Of a stretch of 64,000 bases of DNA, positions 12,214 through 23,340 are shown piece after piece (the first letter of the stretch is position 1; every line of letters starts with the position of its first letter). Source of the DNA: Brachycybe producta (lineage: Eukaryota > Arthropoda > Diplopoda > Playtdesmida > Andrognathidae); the NCBI GenBank assembly GCA_036925085.1, contig JAUPFP010000012.1, positions 3,594,960 through 3,658,959 on the forward strand, in the 5' to 3' direction. The notes beneath the pieces were generated by a model. That model worked only from the letters and a program-made list of their open reading frames with translations. It made no database searches and was not told the origin of the DNA. The position numbers and the translations under genes are program-made.

Positions 12214-13036
12214 AGAAAACAAGATGTTTTGAATTCCTTGCGTGTGACATTTCTTGGTATATATATCTCAAAAGTGGGTGGTTAGTCAAGTCGTTGTCAG
12301 CCATCTATTTTCACTTTGTATAAATAATAATATGGTTTGTATTTTAGAACTTATTTTGTGATTATTACAATGTTGCAAAATTGTAATCGAGTTTTGTTCT
12401 TTGCCTTTTGATGATACCTACTCTTTTAGTCTTCAAATCTTTTTATTTTTCTATAAAGAAGTTTTTTTTTTTAAACTTTTTTTTTTTAGGTTTTTTGACA
12501 GGTTCTCTTTATAGGCCTACAATCTTTCATGAAAAAGCTATACTTAGTTTTATCATATTTGCACAATTATGCTTTAAGGCGAATTTCAATCCACCACTTT
12601 TCGAACTCATAATTACCGGAAAAAACCGGAATCTCTCTCCCTATTTGAACGAATGCTCTCTCCACAATTACTAGTCAAAGAAAGTGGTGAAATTGTAAAA
12701 AGGTATACTCATTTTTTTGAAGTAGGCTTCATTTCATATATAAGATTTTTTAAAAAAAATGTCTTCCCCAATTTACCTTATTTTTGCGAAAATCCGTCTA
12801 AATGACTTCTGGGCATGTTTGATATCTTAAAAATTAATTATGGCTCTTTTAGAAACGTTCAAGTTTTTATTTTTTTGGACACTGTGCCCAATTTAAAATT
12901 GTGAGGGTCCTGGGGCTAGCAAAATATGGATGGCCATTCTACTAAATAAAACAACCACGAAATCATTGATTAATTGTCAACCGACAACCGATTAAATCAA
13001 ATAAATTAGCCATTTGTCGCGATTATCATATTTGTG
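12214..13036. other. intergenic, unassigned
   Basis: AT-rich with T runs. The 88-codon plus frame at 12408-12674 is Phe/Leu-rich and resembles no family known to me. Confidence 0.5.
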
Positions 13037-13275
13037 TAAAGGCGCGTATTCATCTGAGCACGAACGGGAACGAGGCAAGGCGAGGGCGAACGATGTATTG
13101 TTTGCACACAAATAATCCTCAATGAGTTGGGATAATGAAATAACTTTAAACTGTTCAGTGTCCGCACGGATGGAACGGTGGCTCGTTCGTTGCCTCGGCA
13201 GACTTCGTTCGCAACCAAAAAAAAAACCAAACGAGGCACTCGTTCCCGTTCGTGCTCAGATGAATAAGCGCTTTA
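13037..13275. mobile_element. TAAAGGCGCGTATTC foldback MITE
   Basis: Long inverted ends of about 40 bp: left TAAAGGCGCGTATTCATCTG then AGCACGAACGGG; right CCCGTTCGTGCT then CAGATGAATAAGCGCTTTA. Interior ACGAGGCA/CTCGTTCG arms. Confidence 0.88.
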
Positions 13276-13297
13276 ACACTTGTACCGTTAGGCCAGG

Positions 13298-13658
13298 GGG
13301 ACACATGCAGAAAACGTAAAACAAAACATGTAAGAAAACAGATGATTCTTCTGTTTTCAAGTGCAAGAAACAGAACTGAACCTGAGATAGAACTTTGTTC
13401 TTATCTTTTCTGCTCTTTCCTGCTTTCTGTTATAAATGAACCAATAGGAGTGTAGCTTGCATGACATAATTGAAACGTTTTTGTAGACTCAAAGCAAACA
13501 AAACTGTGGACCACATGTTTTTCTATGTTTCACAATAGTTGGCATGTCGCATTTCTGTTCTGCATGTGTTGTTCATCACATGCAAACAGAAAACTGAACA
13601 GAATTTCTTTTGTTGCAGTGGTTGGTTTTCTTTTGTGTTTTCTGTTGTATGTGTCTGC
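13298..13658. mobile_element. GACACATGCAGAAAAC foldback MITE
   Basis: Left GGGGGACACATGCAGAAAAC and right GTTTTCTGTTGTATGTGTC are inverted. Interior rich in TTCTGTTTTC and GAAAACAG. Confidence 0.65.
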
Positions 13659-13659
13659 A

Positions 13660-13734
13660 AACCAATTAGAAGTTGCCGGTTGTCATAAAAAGGGCGGAGC
13701 CAACTTCTGTTCGTCCCGATTTCTAATTGCCTGT
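13660..13734. mobile_element. ACAGGCAATT MITE, right half
   Basis: Only the right arm, from ACCAATTAGAAGTTGCCGG to TTTCTAATTGCCTGT. It abuts the previous MITE. Confidence 0.85.
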
Positions 13735-14300
13735 TGGATAGATTACTGTGATTAAAAAATGTTATGGTGTTAATAAGCTGTACAAACAAACAGAAAATGA
13801 CACATGTTTTTAAAGCCTAGTTTTCAGCTGTTTGGGAATGAAGATGTAGCCAATGAAAAAATGTATATTCATGTAACTTCGGCAAGAGTTACGTCACAAT
13901 GAAGTCCGAAACTGAAGAAGAAGAAGAAAAATGGACGAAAAAAGGGGTCAGTGCCATGTACTTGACCTCTTCCTCAGGGAGAGAAGAACAACACCAATGA
14001 CCTATAAGTAGACACCATCGAAAGTTTTTCGCCTTGTTTTTTTTTTTTTTTTGGTAAAAGGGAATTCTCGTTTTTTGATGAGTCTCATTTTTTTTTTCTT
14101 ACCTTTTTTTTCGGGCGGGGGCCACCTTTAAATTACCTTCAAGGCTATCTGTATTTTGTGTACAATTTATGTGGTTTTGTACTCATAATATAAAATTCTT
14201 GGTAAGGTAGGGATGGCGAAAAATCATAATATAAAAAACGTCGAAAAGTAAAGTCCTTGCTAAGAAGCTCAATGAAAATTATGAAGCAGTCAGAAATATG
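13735..14300. other. intergenic, unassigned
   Basis: No gene seen. Contains T-rich tracts (14036-14052, 14089-14110) and GAAGAAGAAGAA at 13913. Confidence 0.5.
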
Positions 14301-14512
14301 ACAGGCAATTAGTAATCGGGACAAACCAGAAGTTGGCTCCGCCCTTTTTATGACGACTAGCAACTTCTAATTGGTTGGTTATGTAGTCTGCCGTCACGTG
14401 TTCCGCCCTTTTCAACGTCAGACTACATAAGCGCAACCGTTTAGAAGTTGCGGGTCGTCATAAAAAGGGCGGAGCCAACTTCTGTTTGTCCCAATTACTA
14501 ATTATTGCCTGT
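14301..14512. mobile_element. ACAGGCAATT MITE
   Basis: Ends ACAGGCAATTAGTAATCGGG and TACTAATTATTGCCTGT. 8-bp duplications GAAATATG at 14293-14300 and 14513-14520. Confidence 0.92.
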
Positions 14513-14884
14513 GAAATATGATAGTTTTTGGAAGTTTTTTTTTTCTTCCGAAAACTGCTGTTGGTCAGAGTGGAAAATTTGAGTACTCTGAAATAATGTT
14601 AAAAACATTTTATTTGGAGAGAAAAAAATCTCTGAAGCTAGGGAAATGTAACACTTGCAACAGTCAGGGTGACCATGTGCCGACAGCAGCATATAGGGAT
14701 TTACACAATTGCTTTTTTTTCTTCTGAGTTTTCATTATGCTATATTCTGAAAATGATTTTCTGAGTTACACTTTGTGGGATTTATGTTTTTGGAATATTT
14801 TTTTCAGTGTTCTTTTCATTAAGCTCTAGCAAGGTCTTTACTGAAATGAAATTAATCCAATTAATCGAATAAATAACAAGCCCT

Positions 14885-15484
14885 AATACCTTATATGTAG
14901 TACACACCTGATAATTTAAATGCATTTAAATAATAAACGTGTTCTACAGAGCCCCGTGAAGGACAAACAAACAATATATGGAATTCAATTTATTCAGTTA
15001 ATACTCTGAAAATATTGAGTTAATACTTAAATTGAATATATAAACTATTGACATTAAAATATTGATTTAGTATTTCAATTTAAAATAATAATAAATTCAA
15101 TTTTTATTTGGTTCATGTCTTTAATTGGATTCCGTATAAAAATGCAAATAAACACATTTAATTTGAATTTATTTAACTTATGTGTGTACAAGGTATAATA
15201 CATGAGTTAAAACAAGGTATAATACATGAGTTAAATGAATTCAAATTAAATGTCTTGGTGAATTTTACGGAATCCAGTTAAGGACATGAACCAAATAAAA
15301 TTGACTTTTATTATTTTAAATTGAAATACTAAAATCAATATTTTTGTCAATAGTTTATATATTTAAATTTTAAGTATTAACTCAATATTATCAGATTATT
15401 AACTGAATAAATTGAATTCGATATATTGTTTGCCCTTCACAGGGTTCTGTAGAACACGTTTATTGTCAGGTGTGTACTAGGTAT
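14885..15484. mobile_element. TACACACCTGA long foldback element
   Basis: Arms of about 270 bp: left starts TATGTAGTACACACCTGATAA, right ends TGTCAGGTGTGTACTAGGTAT. Subterminal GAGCCCCGTGAAGGACAAAC inverted as GCCCTTCACAGGGTTC. The spacer has a direct repeat of AAGGTATAATACATGAGTTA. Partial copies at 34080, 35590, 36370, 36700 and 37215. Confidence 0.82.
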
Positions 15485-15524
15485 AAACAGACAGACAAGA
15501 AAGAGGTTTCTTTTCTTGGTTGTT

Positions 15525-15805
15525 CTCTTTATTATTATTATTACTCGCTTTTATTAAAACTTCATATGGATTTTTTTGTTTGTCCAACGCCACCTTCTGA
15601 AATATCTGAAAATGATTCACACTACAAGGGATTGAACCCATGACCAAACATTCCCATGGGCTTGAGAGCCTGAGACACGAACCACTAAACCAACAAGACA
15701 AGAAGGGGGTACTCTTAGGTCTTTTGTTTACTTTTTAGACCTTTTTTTATATAAAAAAGAGTATCACAAAAAAACTTCTTGTTTTTTTTTTAATTTTCTT
15801 GTTTA
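15525..15805 (-). mobile_element. tRNA-derived SINE, copy 1
   Basis: On the minus strand it has a pol III A box GTTGGTTTAGTGG (15682-15693 region) and B box GGGTTCAATCC (15628-15639), about 45 bp apart, then a body shared with 26575-26872 ending in an ATTATT-type tail (here ATTATTATTATT near 15530 on plus). tRNA-like head, no functional tRNA gene. Confidence 0.75.
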
Positions 15806-16133
15806 GATTTATTTCCAAGGATGTTAAAGTTAAAAATAGTTAATTTTTTTTTCATTTTATTTTGTCAACAACATTGGTAAAGATACTAAAGAAAGTGAGG
15901 TTTTATTGCGGCTGATGCTCTGTATTTCCGGTGTATTTTGTCTTAAGATATACTGTATATATACACATCATATGATCGTATATAAACAGTTTTGTTTCGT
16001 CAGGCATTCCACTGTGGCCATTGCTCCTATTTTTGACTCTTGACGCGCGTTTGAAGGAAGGAAAAAAAAAAAGGACTGAATTTGTCATATACTCGTCTTG
16101 TTCCGATTGTTCAATGACGGGGAGTGTCGGGAG
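15806..16133. other. intergenic, unassigned
   Basis: No gene or repeat recognised. AT-rich with a short A run. Confidence 0.5.
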
Positions 16134-16340
16134 ACAGGCAATTAGAAATCGGGACGAACAGAAGTTGTCTCCGCCCTTTTTATGACGACCGGCAACTTCT
16201 AATTGGTTTGTTGTGTCGTTCGACGTTGAAAAGGGCGGAGCATGTGACGTCAGACTACATAACCAACCAATTAGAAGTTTCGTACGTCATAAAAAGGTGC
16301 GGAGCCAACTTCTGTTTGTCCCGATTTCTGAACTGCCTGT
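16134..16340. mobile_element. ACAGGCAATT MITE, cluster member 1
   Basis: Ends ACAGGCAATTAGAAATCGGG and TTTCTGAACTGCCTGT. First of three copies within 670 bp. Confidence 0.9.
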
Positions 16341-16374
16341 GGTGACACATCCTGTTATCTATTGTACGCGCACA

Positions 16375-16571
16375 ACAGGCAATTAGAAATCGGGACAAAC
16401 AGAAGTTGGTTCCACCTTTTTTATAACGACCGGCAACGTGTAATTGATTTTTTTGTGTTGTTCGACGTTGAAAAGGGCGGAGGATGTGACGTCAGACTAC
16501 ATGACCAACCAATTAGAAGTTGCGTTCGTCCAAAAAGGGCGGAGCCAACTTCTGTTCGTCCCGATTGCCCG
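16375..16571. mobile_element. ACAGGCAATT MITE, cluster member 2
   Basis: Starts ACAGGCAATTAGAAATCGGG. The right end is degraded to CCCGATTGCCCGGT. It forms a tandem duplication with the next copy, with shared flank (see 16351-16804). Confidence 0.88.
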
Positions 16572-16597
16572 GTATCTTGTATCTATTGAGCGCGCAC

Positions 16598-16804
16598 AAC
16601 AAGCCATTAGAAATCGGGACAAGCAGAGGTTGGCTCCGCCCTTTTTATGACGACCGGCAGCTTTTAATTGGTTGGTTATGTAGTCTGACGTCACATGCTC
16701 CGCCTTTTTCAACGTGGAACCACACAACAAACCAATTAGAAGTTGCCGGTCGTCATAAAAAGGGCGGAGCCAACTTCTGTTTGTCCCGATTTCTAATTGC
16801 CTGT
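16598..16804. mobile_element. ACAGGCAATT MITE, cluster member 3
   Basis: Starts ACAAGCCATTAGAAATCGGG and ends TTTCTAATTGCCTGT. It contains a full inverted arm pair. Confidence 0.9.
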
Positions 16805-16925
16805 GCCCGGTCACAGTGTCCCACACACAAATATTTACTACTTACAACTGATGACGAAAACGTACATCTTTATTGTCTGTTACTAGACTGAATGGCACCT
16901 TTTATGCATGGCATTATTGTCATTT

Positions 16926-16933
16926 TCTCTCTC

Positions 16934-17001
<68 letters not shown>
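16926..17001. repeat. CT microsatellite
   Basis: (CT)n of about 75 bp with a few TGT interruptions. A shorter CT run lies at 17771-17798. Confidence 0.95.
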
Positions 17002-17004
17002 TAA

Positions 17005-17769
17005 CCTACTGGAAACTAAACAACAACCAACAAAACCACCCCCTATTGAGGTGTATTTTTAGTTAATCTTATTGTTGTTGCCAAAGTTTAATACATAATA
17101 TCATGATGATGGTTAGACATGTAGAGTGAACAATGCTTTTTTATGTAACAGTTACAGGTGCGGTTATAATAAATAGGTTTTTTTCTTTTCGCACTTATAT
17201 ATGCATATAAAGATTAGGTAGAAAAAAAGACTTTTGGGAGGGTGGGAAAAAGATGGGCTTTCTCTTCAAAATTGGTATAAAATGGAAATCTTTTTTGGTT
17301 TCTTTACTTTTTTTAGACGTTTATACCCTCCCTCTCCTCTTTTCCCAAACATTACCTCCCCATTTCTCCCTACTTTTTCGTTTTTTGTCTATAGTTTTTA
17401 TTTTGCTCTTGTTACACACCTGTTCTGAGGTGGAGCCTCAAATGCGAGGAAGGGGGTGGCAGGTGAGAGAGAGGGAGGTAAGAATACTAACAATAAAGGT
17501 GACTATATGGTATCACCTGGAGGTTTTTTCTTTTGCTCTTTCAGATGAGGAAAAGGGGGACGGAAGATTGGTGGTGGTGGGTTTTTTTTTAAGAAAGAAA
17601 CGTGAAAAATGATGTAGAGAGGGCACCACAGTGTTATTTAATGTTCTCGTCACGTGCACAGTCACAGTTTTAAAATGGGACGCGCGAGAAAAGGAAAAAA
17701 AAGGAGGAGGATGAGAAAAGGAAGAAGGAGGAGGAAACGTTGCCATGGCAACTACTGATTACTTGGCTG

Positions 17770-17801
<32 letters not shown>

Positions 17802-17873
17802 CGTGACGGAGTTTCAGTGTGTAATGGCTGCCAGTGCTTTTTTTTTTGAACACACATTGGTACGGAGCCCTGC
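17005..17873. other. intergenic, unassigned
   Basis: Overlapping frames at 17234-17746 on both strands are Phe/Ser/Arg/Lys-rich and follow pyrimidine/purine-rich composition. No recognised gene. Confidence 0.5.
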
Positions 17874-18151
17874 AAAGGACATGCAAGATTTTTTTTTATT
17901 TTAAATCTCGACATATGTCTCCTTTTAATCTCTTTTCTTTGGCCGTGTTAATTTTGCCATGTTGTGTGCACCATACTCTAATCATTAAATTATTGCAATG
18001 CTACAAGAGAGCGCTTGCAATAATTAATTATTAGAGTATGGTGCGCGCAACATGGCATAATTAACACGGCCAAATAAGAGATTCAAAGTCGATATGTCGA
18101 GAATAGAGTCGAGATTTAAAAAAAATGTACAAAAGTCCTCTGCAGGGCTCC
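17874..18151. mobile_element. GGAGCCCTGCA MITE
   Basis: Inverted ends GGAGCCCTGCAAAGGAC and GTCCTCTGCAGGGCTCC. Same centre as 6961-7399 (CACCATACTCTAATCATTAA, inverted). Possible duplication CATTGG at both flanks. Confidence 0.82.
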
Positions 18152-18625
18152 ATACATTGGGAGCTTTTATTTTCCTCTTTTTTTCACCCTGTCTCTTAAC
18201 AATGGAATAGAAAGAGTGGTGGAGTAATAGTTGGTGGACGAGGACGTTACGATTAACCTCTGTTTCACCCCCTCTTTTTTATCCAGAAAAAGAACGGGAT
18301 TGGGTTGTGGAGGGGGTGGTAGTTTTTACATTGGTTTTTATTGATATACTTTTTTCTACTGGTCCAGTACGAGTATGCTGTACAGAGAGCCCTCTCCTCT
18401 TTCCCTCCCCCCCATTTTTCTCCACTTTGCAATCGATTTTTAAATTTAAATTTGTATTGTCCGTTCGTATTGTAAAGAAAAATGATCCTTATTGGCGCGT
18501 ACTTATCTAGGAAGTGTCTGGTCTGGGTCAGAATTCAAGAAATTAAACTTGGTGCCGTGAACTGTCAACTCTCATATCCGTGTGTGTGTCAATTTGCAAA
18601 AACCAATGTTTTATTGAATATTCTT
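18152..18625. other. intergenic, unassigned
   Basis: No gene recognised. C-rich and T-rich tracts near 18400. Frames of 60-67 codons are unrecognised. Confidence 0.5.
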
Positions 18626-19115
18626 AAAGCCGCTATTACACTAGCAACATTTAATGCAATATAATGTGCCATGTGACATGCAGCTTCAATGTTTATAGTG
18701 TGATATGACGACATGCAACTTTATAAAACTTTCCTTTTAACTAGTGTCAAACTCAAGTTTCATTGAGTTGCATATGTTCAACTTTGAAGAGACTTTTCAA
18801 GTAAACTTGCTTACAAACAACCAATCAGGCTGTTTGCCGGAAATGACATCAGAACTTTGAATGAATTTCCGATTTGATGACTTCCGGTTTATGAACTTTC
18901 TGTTATGGGGCTAATCATAATGGCGTCCTGTAAATAATGTCTTGCCTGTTGGCTGGACGCCATTTTATTTTCCAAAGAGTTTTTAAAAAAGTTGATTGGG
19001 AACTAGGTTGCATAGTGTGATATAGAAGTTTATTACAAAGTTCTAGTTGCAAGTCACATCACAGGTTGCATTGCAAGTTGAATTGCATTGGAGGTTGCTA
19101 GTGTGATAGGGGCTT
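18626..19115. mobile_element. CTAGCAAC-type MITE
   Basis: Inverted ends AAGCCGCTATTACACTAGC and GCTAGTGTGATAGGGGCTT. Interior repeats of ATGCAACTT and AAGTTGCAT form arms. No coding sequence. Confidence 0.8.
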
Positions 19116-19580
19116 AAGAGAGTACACGAAGTTCAAGCGGTTAAAGTTGCTTTCTTGAAATAGGGTCTGTTGCTCTGTGTTTGTGACTTTTGTGTGCGTG
19201 TCTTCTTAACTCGTGTTCCTAAGCCACTTAAGAGACTGATTCCCCGCCAGAAATTTCAAAATATTGTCAAGAATTATTCAACGATTACCAAAACGATTTT
19301 ATAAAATTTAAAGTAAGTGATTAATATAATAAAAAAAATTAAAAATCAGTTGACTTCATGTAAATGAACTTTATCAGACAGATGCGCCACCAAACAACAG
19401 ACATTGGCAACAAAATCCCCCCAAAAGTCTACTCCTCTACTCGAATTCCGATGTGTTGCGATCACCTCACATATACATTTGAATTATTCCACATGGAAGG
19501 TTGTATGGAGTTGAATATGAATAGGGAATGCCTATATTTCATTAAGGAATTCTGGAAATGTGAGGTGACAACCTTTGCCA
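19116..19580. other. intergenic, unassigned
   Basis: A plus frame at 19364-19580 (about 70 codons, His/Cys/Met-containing) runs into a MITE. I do not recognise it. Otherwise AT-rich. Confidence 0.45.
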
Positions 19581-19589
19581 CTAAATTGA

Positions 19590-19799
19590 ACAGGGAATTA
19601 GAAATCGGGACAAACAGAAATTGGTTCCGCCCTTTTTAATAAGACGACCGGCAACTTCTAATTGGTTTGTTGTATGGTTCGACGTTGAAAAGGGGCGAAG
19701 CATGTGACGTCAGACTACATAACTAACTAATTAGAAGTTGCCGATCGGCATAAAAAGGGCGGAGCCAACTTCTGTTTGTCCCGATTTCTAATTGCCTGT
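19590..19799. mobile_element. ACAGGCAATT MITE
   Basis: Ends ACAGGGAATTAGAAATCGGG and TTTCTAATTGCCTGT. Exact 9-bp duplications CTAAATTGA at 19581-19589 and 19800-19808. Confidence 0.93.
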
Positions 19800-19808
19800 C
19801 TAAATTGA

Positions 19809-20564
19809 GCGGGTAGACTTTCGTTTTTTGGAGATTTAAAATGACGTCGTTTGGGTGAGTGACTCAGGAAAAGTCACTTCAATTTTATGTATTTTTATGG
19901 TTTATTTTAAAATTTAAAAATCGTTTTGACAATCGTTGGGTGAAAAGATATTTCTGGAGGTGTAATTGGTCTCTTTAAATATAAAGTTCTCTTTTATTGT
20001 TTATTCTTGTTCTTATATGAACACTGTTTGTTAAACAGGCATTTAAATTCGGTACTTATTTTAATTGTGAGCTTGCACGCGCGCGCTCAAAGGTGTACCG
20101 GAAGTAGGAGGGGAATTGGCCTAACAATTGTTCATAATAACCAAGTTTGTTGTCCTCATCAAAATCATTGTATGTAAAAATAAGAAAGGTAGAGTTGAAA
20201 ATGTGACTGAACTATTGATTTGTATTGGAAACCAATAAAAAAAGGTCCAACCCATCACCACCCTTTCCACATCTTTCCACCCCCACCCCCCCTCTCTTTC
20301 ACCAAATTCAATAGTGTCCAATTTTTTTTATTATCTCGTATCAAAACGTACGTAAAAAAGGAAGAACTGTTTTCATTTATGCCTGTTATAGATTGGGATA
20401 ATTGTTATGGCAAAGGCCGACTGCCATTTTTCCAGTTTATAGATTTTTGTAAATAAAATATATCAGAGTCAGGATAAAAAGATGAACAGGTGAACATTGG
20501 GGGTAACTCCAAAACCCGACACAGCATGCATATAGAATTGAATGAACATTTTATATATATAATA
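19809..20564. other. intergenic, unassigned
   Basis: AT-rich. At 19840-19857 an ATGACGTCGTTTGG precedes GTGAGT and could be a first exon, but there is no supporting homology. 20465-20560 carries a fragment of the gatgaac repeat family. Confidence 0.45.
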
Positions 20565-21097
20565 TCCCAGGTCTGTGTGTGTGTGTGTGTGTGTAACGTC
20601 GGAATTTATATAAATTTGAATAAATGAACTGCTTTTTTTTTTCTCAAGGTCAACTATATGTTGCACCCTTACCATCCAAGAACCCCATGATATTAAATTG
20701 GAGAGGGGACAAGGTTGGAAAGTGTAGAAGGGGGAGAGAGAAACGTGGAGGGAGGAAAAGTGGGAGTGGGTGACTGAAATTGAAATGAAAGGAGTAAAAA
20801 AGGGGAAAAAATAAACGACGCGCATGCGCATACCAGAGAAAATGAAAAACTCATTTTCTCTTTCAAATATAAAAAGGGGAGGGGATAATAGTAGCAAAAT
20901 TAAACTACAGTTTATCACAGGCAATTGTGATCAGCATTAGAATTTCTTTTCCTCCGCCCTTTTATGAACGTCATCAATTTCTAATTGGTTTATTACTTGG
21001 TGTGACGTCATAAAAGGGCGGAGGAAAAGAAATTCTAATGCTGGGCACAATTGCCTGTGAATTTCGCTCCCGTCATTTATGACGGGTTACCCACTAG
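20565..21097 (+). mobile_element. Helitron-like element, copy 1
   Basis: Starts TCCCAGGTCTGTGTG after A and ends in hairpin CCCGTCATTTATGACGGG, then TTACCCACTAG before T: the TC...hairpin...CTAG layout with A/T insertion of Helitrons. Contains a GT run, a GGAGGG-rich purine strand and a nested MITE at 20917-21058. Confidence 0.7.
20917..21058. mobile_element. ACAGGCAATTGTG short MITE
   Basis: Nearly perfect inverted arms: left ACAGGCAATTGTGATCAGCA, right TGCTGGGCACAATTGCCTGT, with internal AGAATTTCTTTTCCTCCGCC inverted. A subfamily of the ACAGGCAATT type. Confidence 0.85.
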
Positions 21098-21346
21098 TTA
21101 TTAATATGGATGAACATAGAGAGGCATAAAGGGATGAACATACTTTTAAGGGGTATGAACATTTTTTTATGGGGGATGAACATGGAAATGAATGTTCATC
21201 CCTTTAAAGTACATGTATGTTCATCCTTTTATCTCACTATGTTCGTTCATCTCTTTAAAATTTGTGTTCATCCATATCTATATGCATTCTACAAGGACTA
21301 CTGCAGAATACTCGGATGAAATTGCTGCCGCAGCACGCTCTGGAGA
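21098..21346. repeat. gatgaac repeat block
   Basis: Irregular repeats of GATGAACA and TGTTCATCC in both directions, giving a loose foldback from 21108 to 21275. Related fragments at 31680, 40200, 40945, 41500, 42440 and 58200. Confidence 0.6.
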
Positions 21347-21354
21347 ATCTAGAG

Positions 21355-21693
21355 CAAGCATGTCAAACTCGCGGCCCACAACATCTTTGCGGCCCAGCCA
21401 CTGTCAGATCCAGGATTACTGACATTCAACTTGGGTCAGTTTTGAAAGTAATCACTGCGAACAACATTTCCCCTGAAGTAGGAAAGATTGTAGCAGAGAA
21501 GAGATATGCCAAGTGTCAGGAAGAAAACATTAAGGTTTGTTGTGTGGTTCAACGTCGAAAAGGGCGGAGCATGTAACGGCAGACTACATAACCAACCAAT
21601 TAGAAGTTGCGTTCGTTATAAAAAGGGCGGGGCCAATTTCTGTTCATCCCGATTTCTAATTGCCTGTGTTAGCCTTTGAGTTTGACATGCTTG
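21355..21693 (+). pseudogene. internally deleted hAT element with transposase C-terminus
   Basis: Inverted ends CAAGCATGTCAAACTC and GAGTTTGACATGCTTG (16 bp). Flanks ATCTAGAG (21347) and GTCTAGAG (21694) match at 7 of 8. Codons 21403-21534 read DIQLGSVLKVITANNISPEV and GKIVAEKRYAKCQ, like the C-terminal tail of hAT transposases (dimerisation region, ...KISTT...PDI..LV..KRCQ). The rest of the gene is missing. A partial ACAGGCAATT MITE interrupts it at 21535. Confidence 0.75.
21535..21667. mobile_element. ACAGGCAATT MITE, 5'-truncated, nested in hAT relic
   Basis: Begins inside the family sequence (GTTTGTTGTGTGGTTCAACG) and ends TTTCTAATTGCCTGT. Confidence 0.85.
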
Positions 21694-21701
21694 GTCTAGA
21701 G

Positions 21702-22409
21702 GATGCTGCCGCGGCTGCAGATTAATCTGGGCTGCTCACATTTCGACGACATATACAATACAGTTATGGTTTTACAACTTTATTCTACTCCCGTAATGAA
21801 TCCCCTCCCCCTTTGAACCTCCCTTTTCTAATAAGAGGTCAAATCAATCTGAGTATGTTATCCTATTGATAATGTTAGTGTTGATGTTTTGCTGAAATAG
21901 GGTTACCTGATGGGCCAGGGTCAGTTCGTATACATTTAGAACTTGTTATTTTGACGTTTTTGTTTCTTGTATTGTTCTTTTTACTTTTTCTTTCTTGTTA
22001 AGCGGTGTGTCTTGTGTGTCTGTAGCCTGAACTTCAGTTAAGGCGGGAGATAAATAGCCAAAGGGTGTCAGGCATCCAAAGTAATTTTGGAACTCCTGCT
22101 GAGAAAGATTTTTATACGTCGTTAATGGATCTTTTTTTTAAAAAAAAAAGAAAACATGTCTTCCAAAAAAACAAAATCTCTGCTGTCGTCTGCCAGCTGT
22201 TTACTGTAGTCGAAGACAGGTTAAAAAATCGTAAAAAAACCAGAGTGCTTTTTAAAGTTTTTTTTTACCACTGTGGTAGAGGTAGCAAAGATGTTTGGTA
22301 AGCATGTCAAACTCAAAGGCTAACACGGGCCAAACAAACAAGGTCTCTAAGTTTATGTGGGCCACAAAAAAACAACAACAAAAACTTCAATTTTTATAGT
22401 AAGAAAGTA
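21702..22409. other. intergenic, unassigned
   Basis: No gene recognised. 22300-22370 begins with GCATGTCAAACTCAAAGGC, resembling the hAT end at 21357, so a second partial hAT end is likely. Confidence 0.55.
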
Positions 22410-23336
22410 AATTTCCATGAAATATTTCAACAAAGTAAATTTCCATGAAATATTTCAACAAAATATATTTCCATGAAATATTTCAACAAAATAAATTTCA
22501 TAAAATATTTCAATACAAAATGAATTTCATAAAATATTTCAATACAAAATGAATTTCATAAAATATTTCAATACAAAATAAATTTCCATGAAGTATTTCA
22601 ATACAAAATAAAAATTTCATGAAATATTTCATTACGAAATAAAAATTTCATGAAATATTTCATTACGAAATAAAAATTTCATGAAATATTTCAATACGAA
22701 ATAAACATTTCATGAAATATTTCATTACGAAATAAAAATTTCATGAAATATTTCAATACGAAATAAACATTTCATGAAATATTTCAATACGAAATAAACA
22801 TTTCATGAAATATTTCAATACGAAATAAACATTTCATGAAATATTTCAATAAGAAATAAAAATTTCATGAAATATTTCAATACGAAATAAACATTTCATG
22901 AAATATTTCAATACGAAATAAACATTTCATGAAATATTTCAATACGAAATAAACATTTCATGAAATATTTCAATACGAAATAAACATTTCATGAAATATT
23001 TCAATACGAAATAAACATTTCATGAAATATTTCAATACGAAATAAACATTTCATGAAATATTTCAATACGAAATAAACATTTCATAAAATATTTCAATAC
23101 GAAATAAAAATTTCATGAAATAAGTTCAATACGAAATAAAAATTTCATGAAATAAGTTCAATACAAAATAAAAATTTCATGAAATAAGTTCAATACAAAA
23201 TAACAATTTCATGAAATAGTTCAATACAAAATAAAAATTTCATGAAATAGTTCAATACAAAATAAAAATTTCATGAAATAGTTCAATACAAAATAAAAAT
23301 TTCATGAAATATTGCAATACAAAATAAATTTCATGA
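22410..23336. repeat. 31-bp minisatellite
   Basis: About 30 tandem units of about 31 bp, each with TTTCATGAAATATTTCAATA and CGAAATAAAC-like parts. Middle units (about 22640-23100) are nearly identical; edge units diverge and vary in length. Every unit contains the 12-bp palindrome ATTTCATGAAAT. Confidence 0.95.
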
Positions 23337-23340
23337 ATCT

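Noticed and set aside
15628..15693. tRNA gene on the minus strand
   Set aside because: Has A and B boxes but is joined to a shared body and recurs at 26708-26772; a SINE head, and no full cloverleaf could be drawn.
16497..16891. Frames of 109 and 123 codons on both strands
   Set aside because: They are translations of the ACAGGCAATT MITE arms (recurring IGTNRSWLRPFYDDRQLLIG-type peptides appear wherever the MITE occurs).
19840..19857. Possible first exon ATGACGTCGTTTGG|GTGAGT
   Set aside because: Only a few codons with a good donor, no homology and no support from neighbours.
20469..20924. 151-codon minus-strand frame (also 36907-37251 plus)
   Set aside because: Pyrimidine-rich Helitron-like sequence giving Phe/Ser/Pro low-complexity peptides, in all copies of the element.
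22410..23336. CRISPR-like regular repeats
   Set aside because: Units are contiguous without unique spacers, in a eukaryotic context: a minisatellite.
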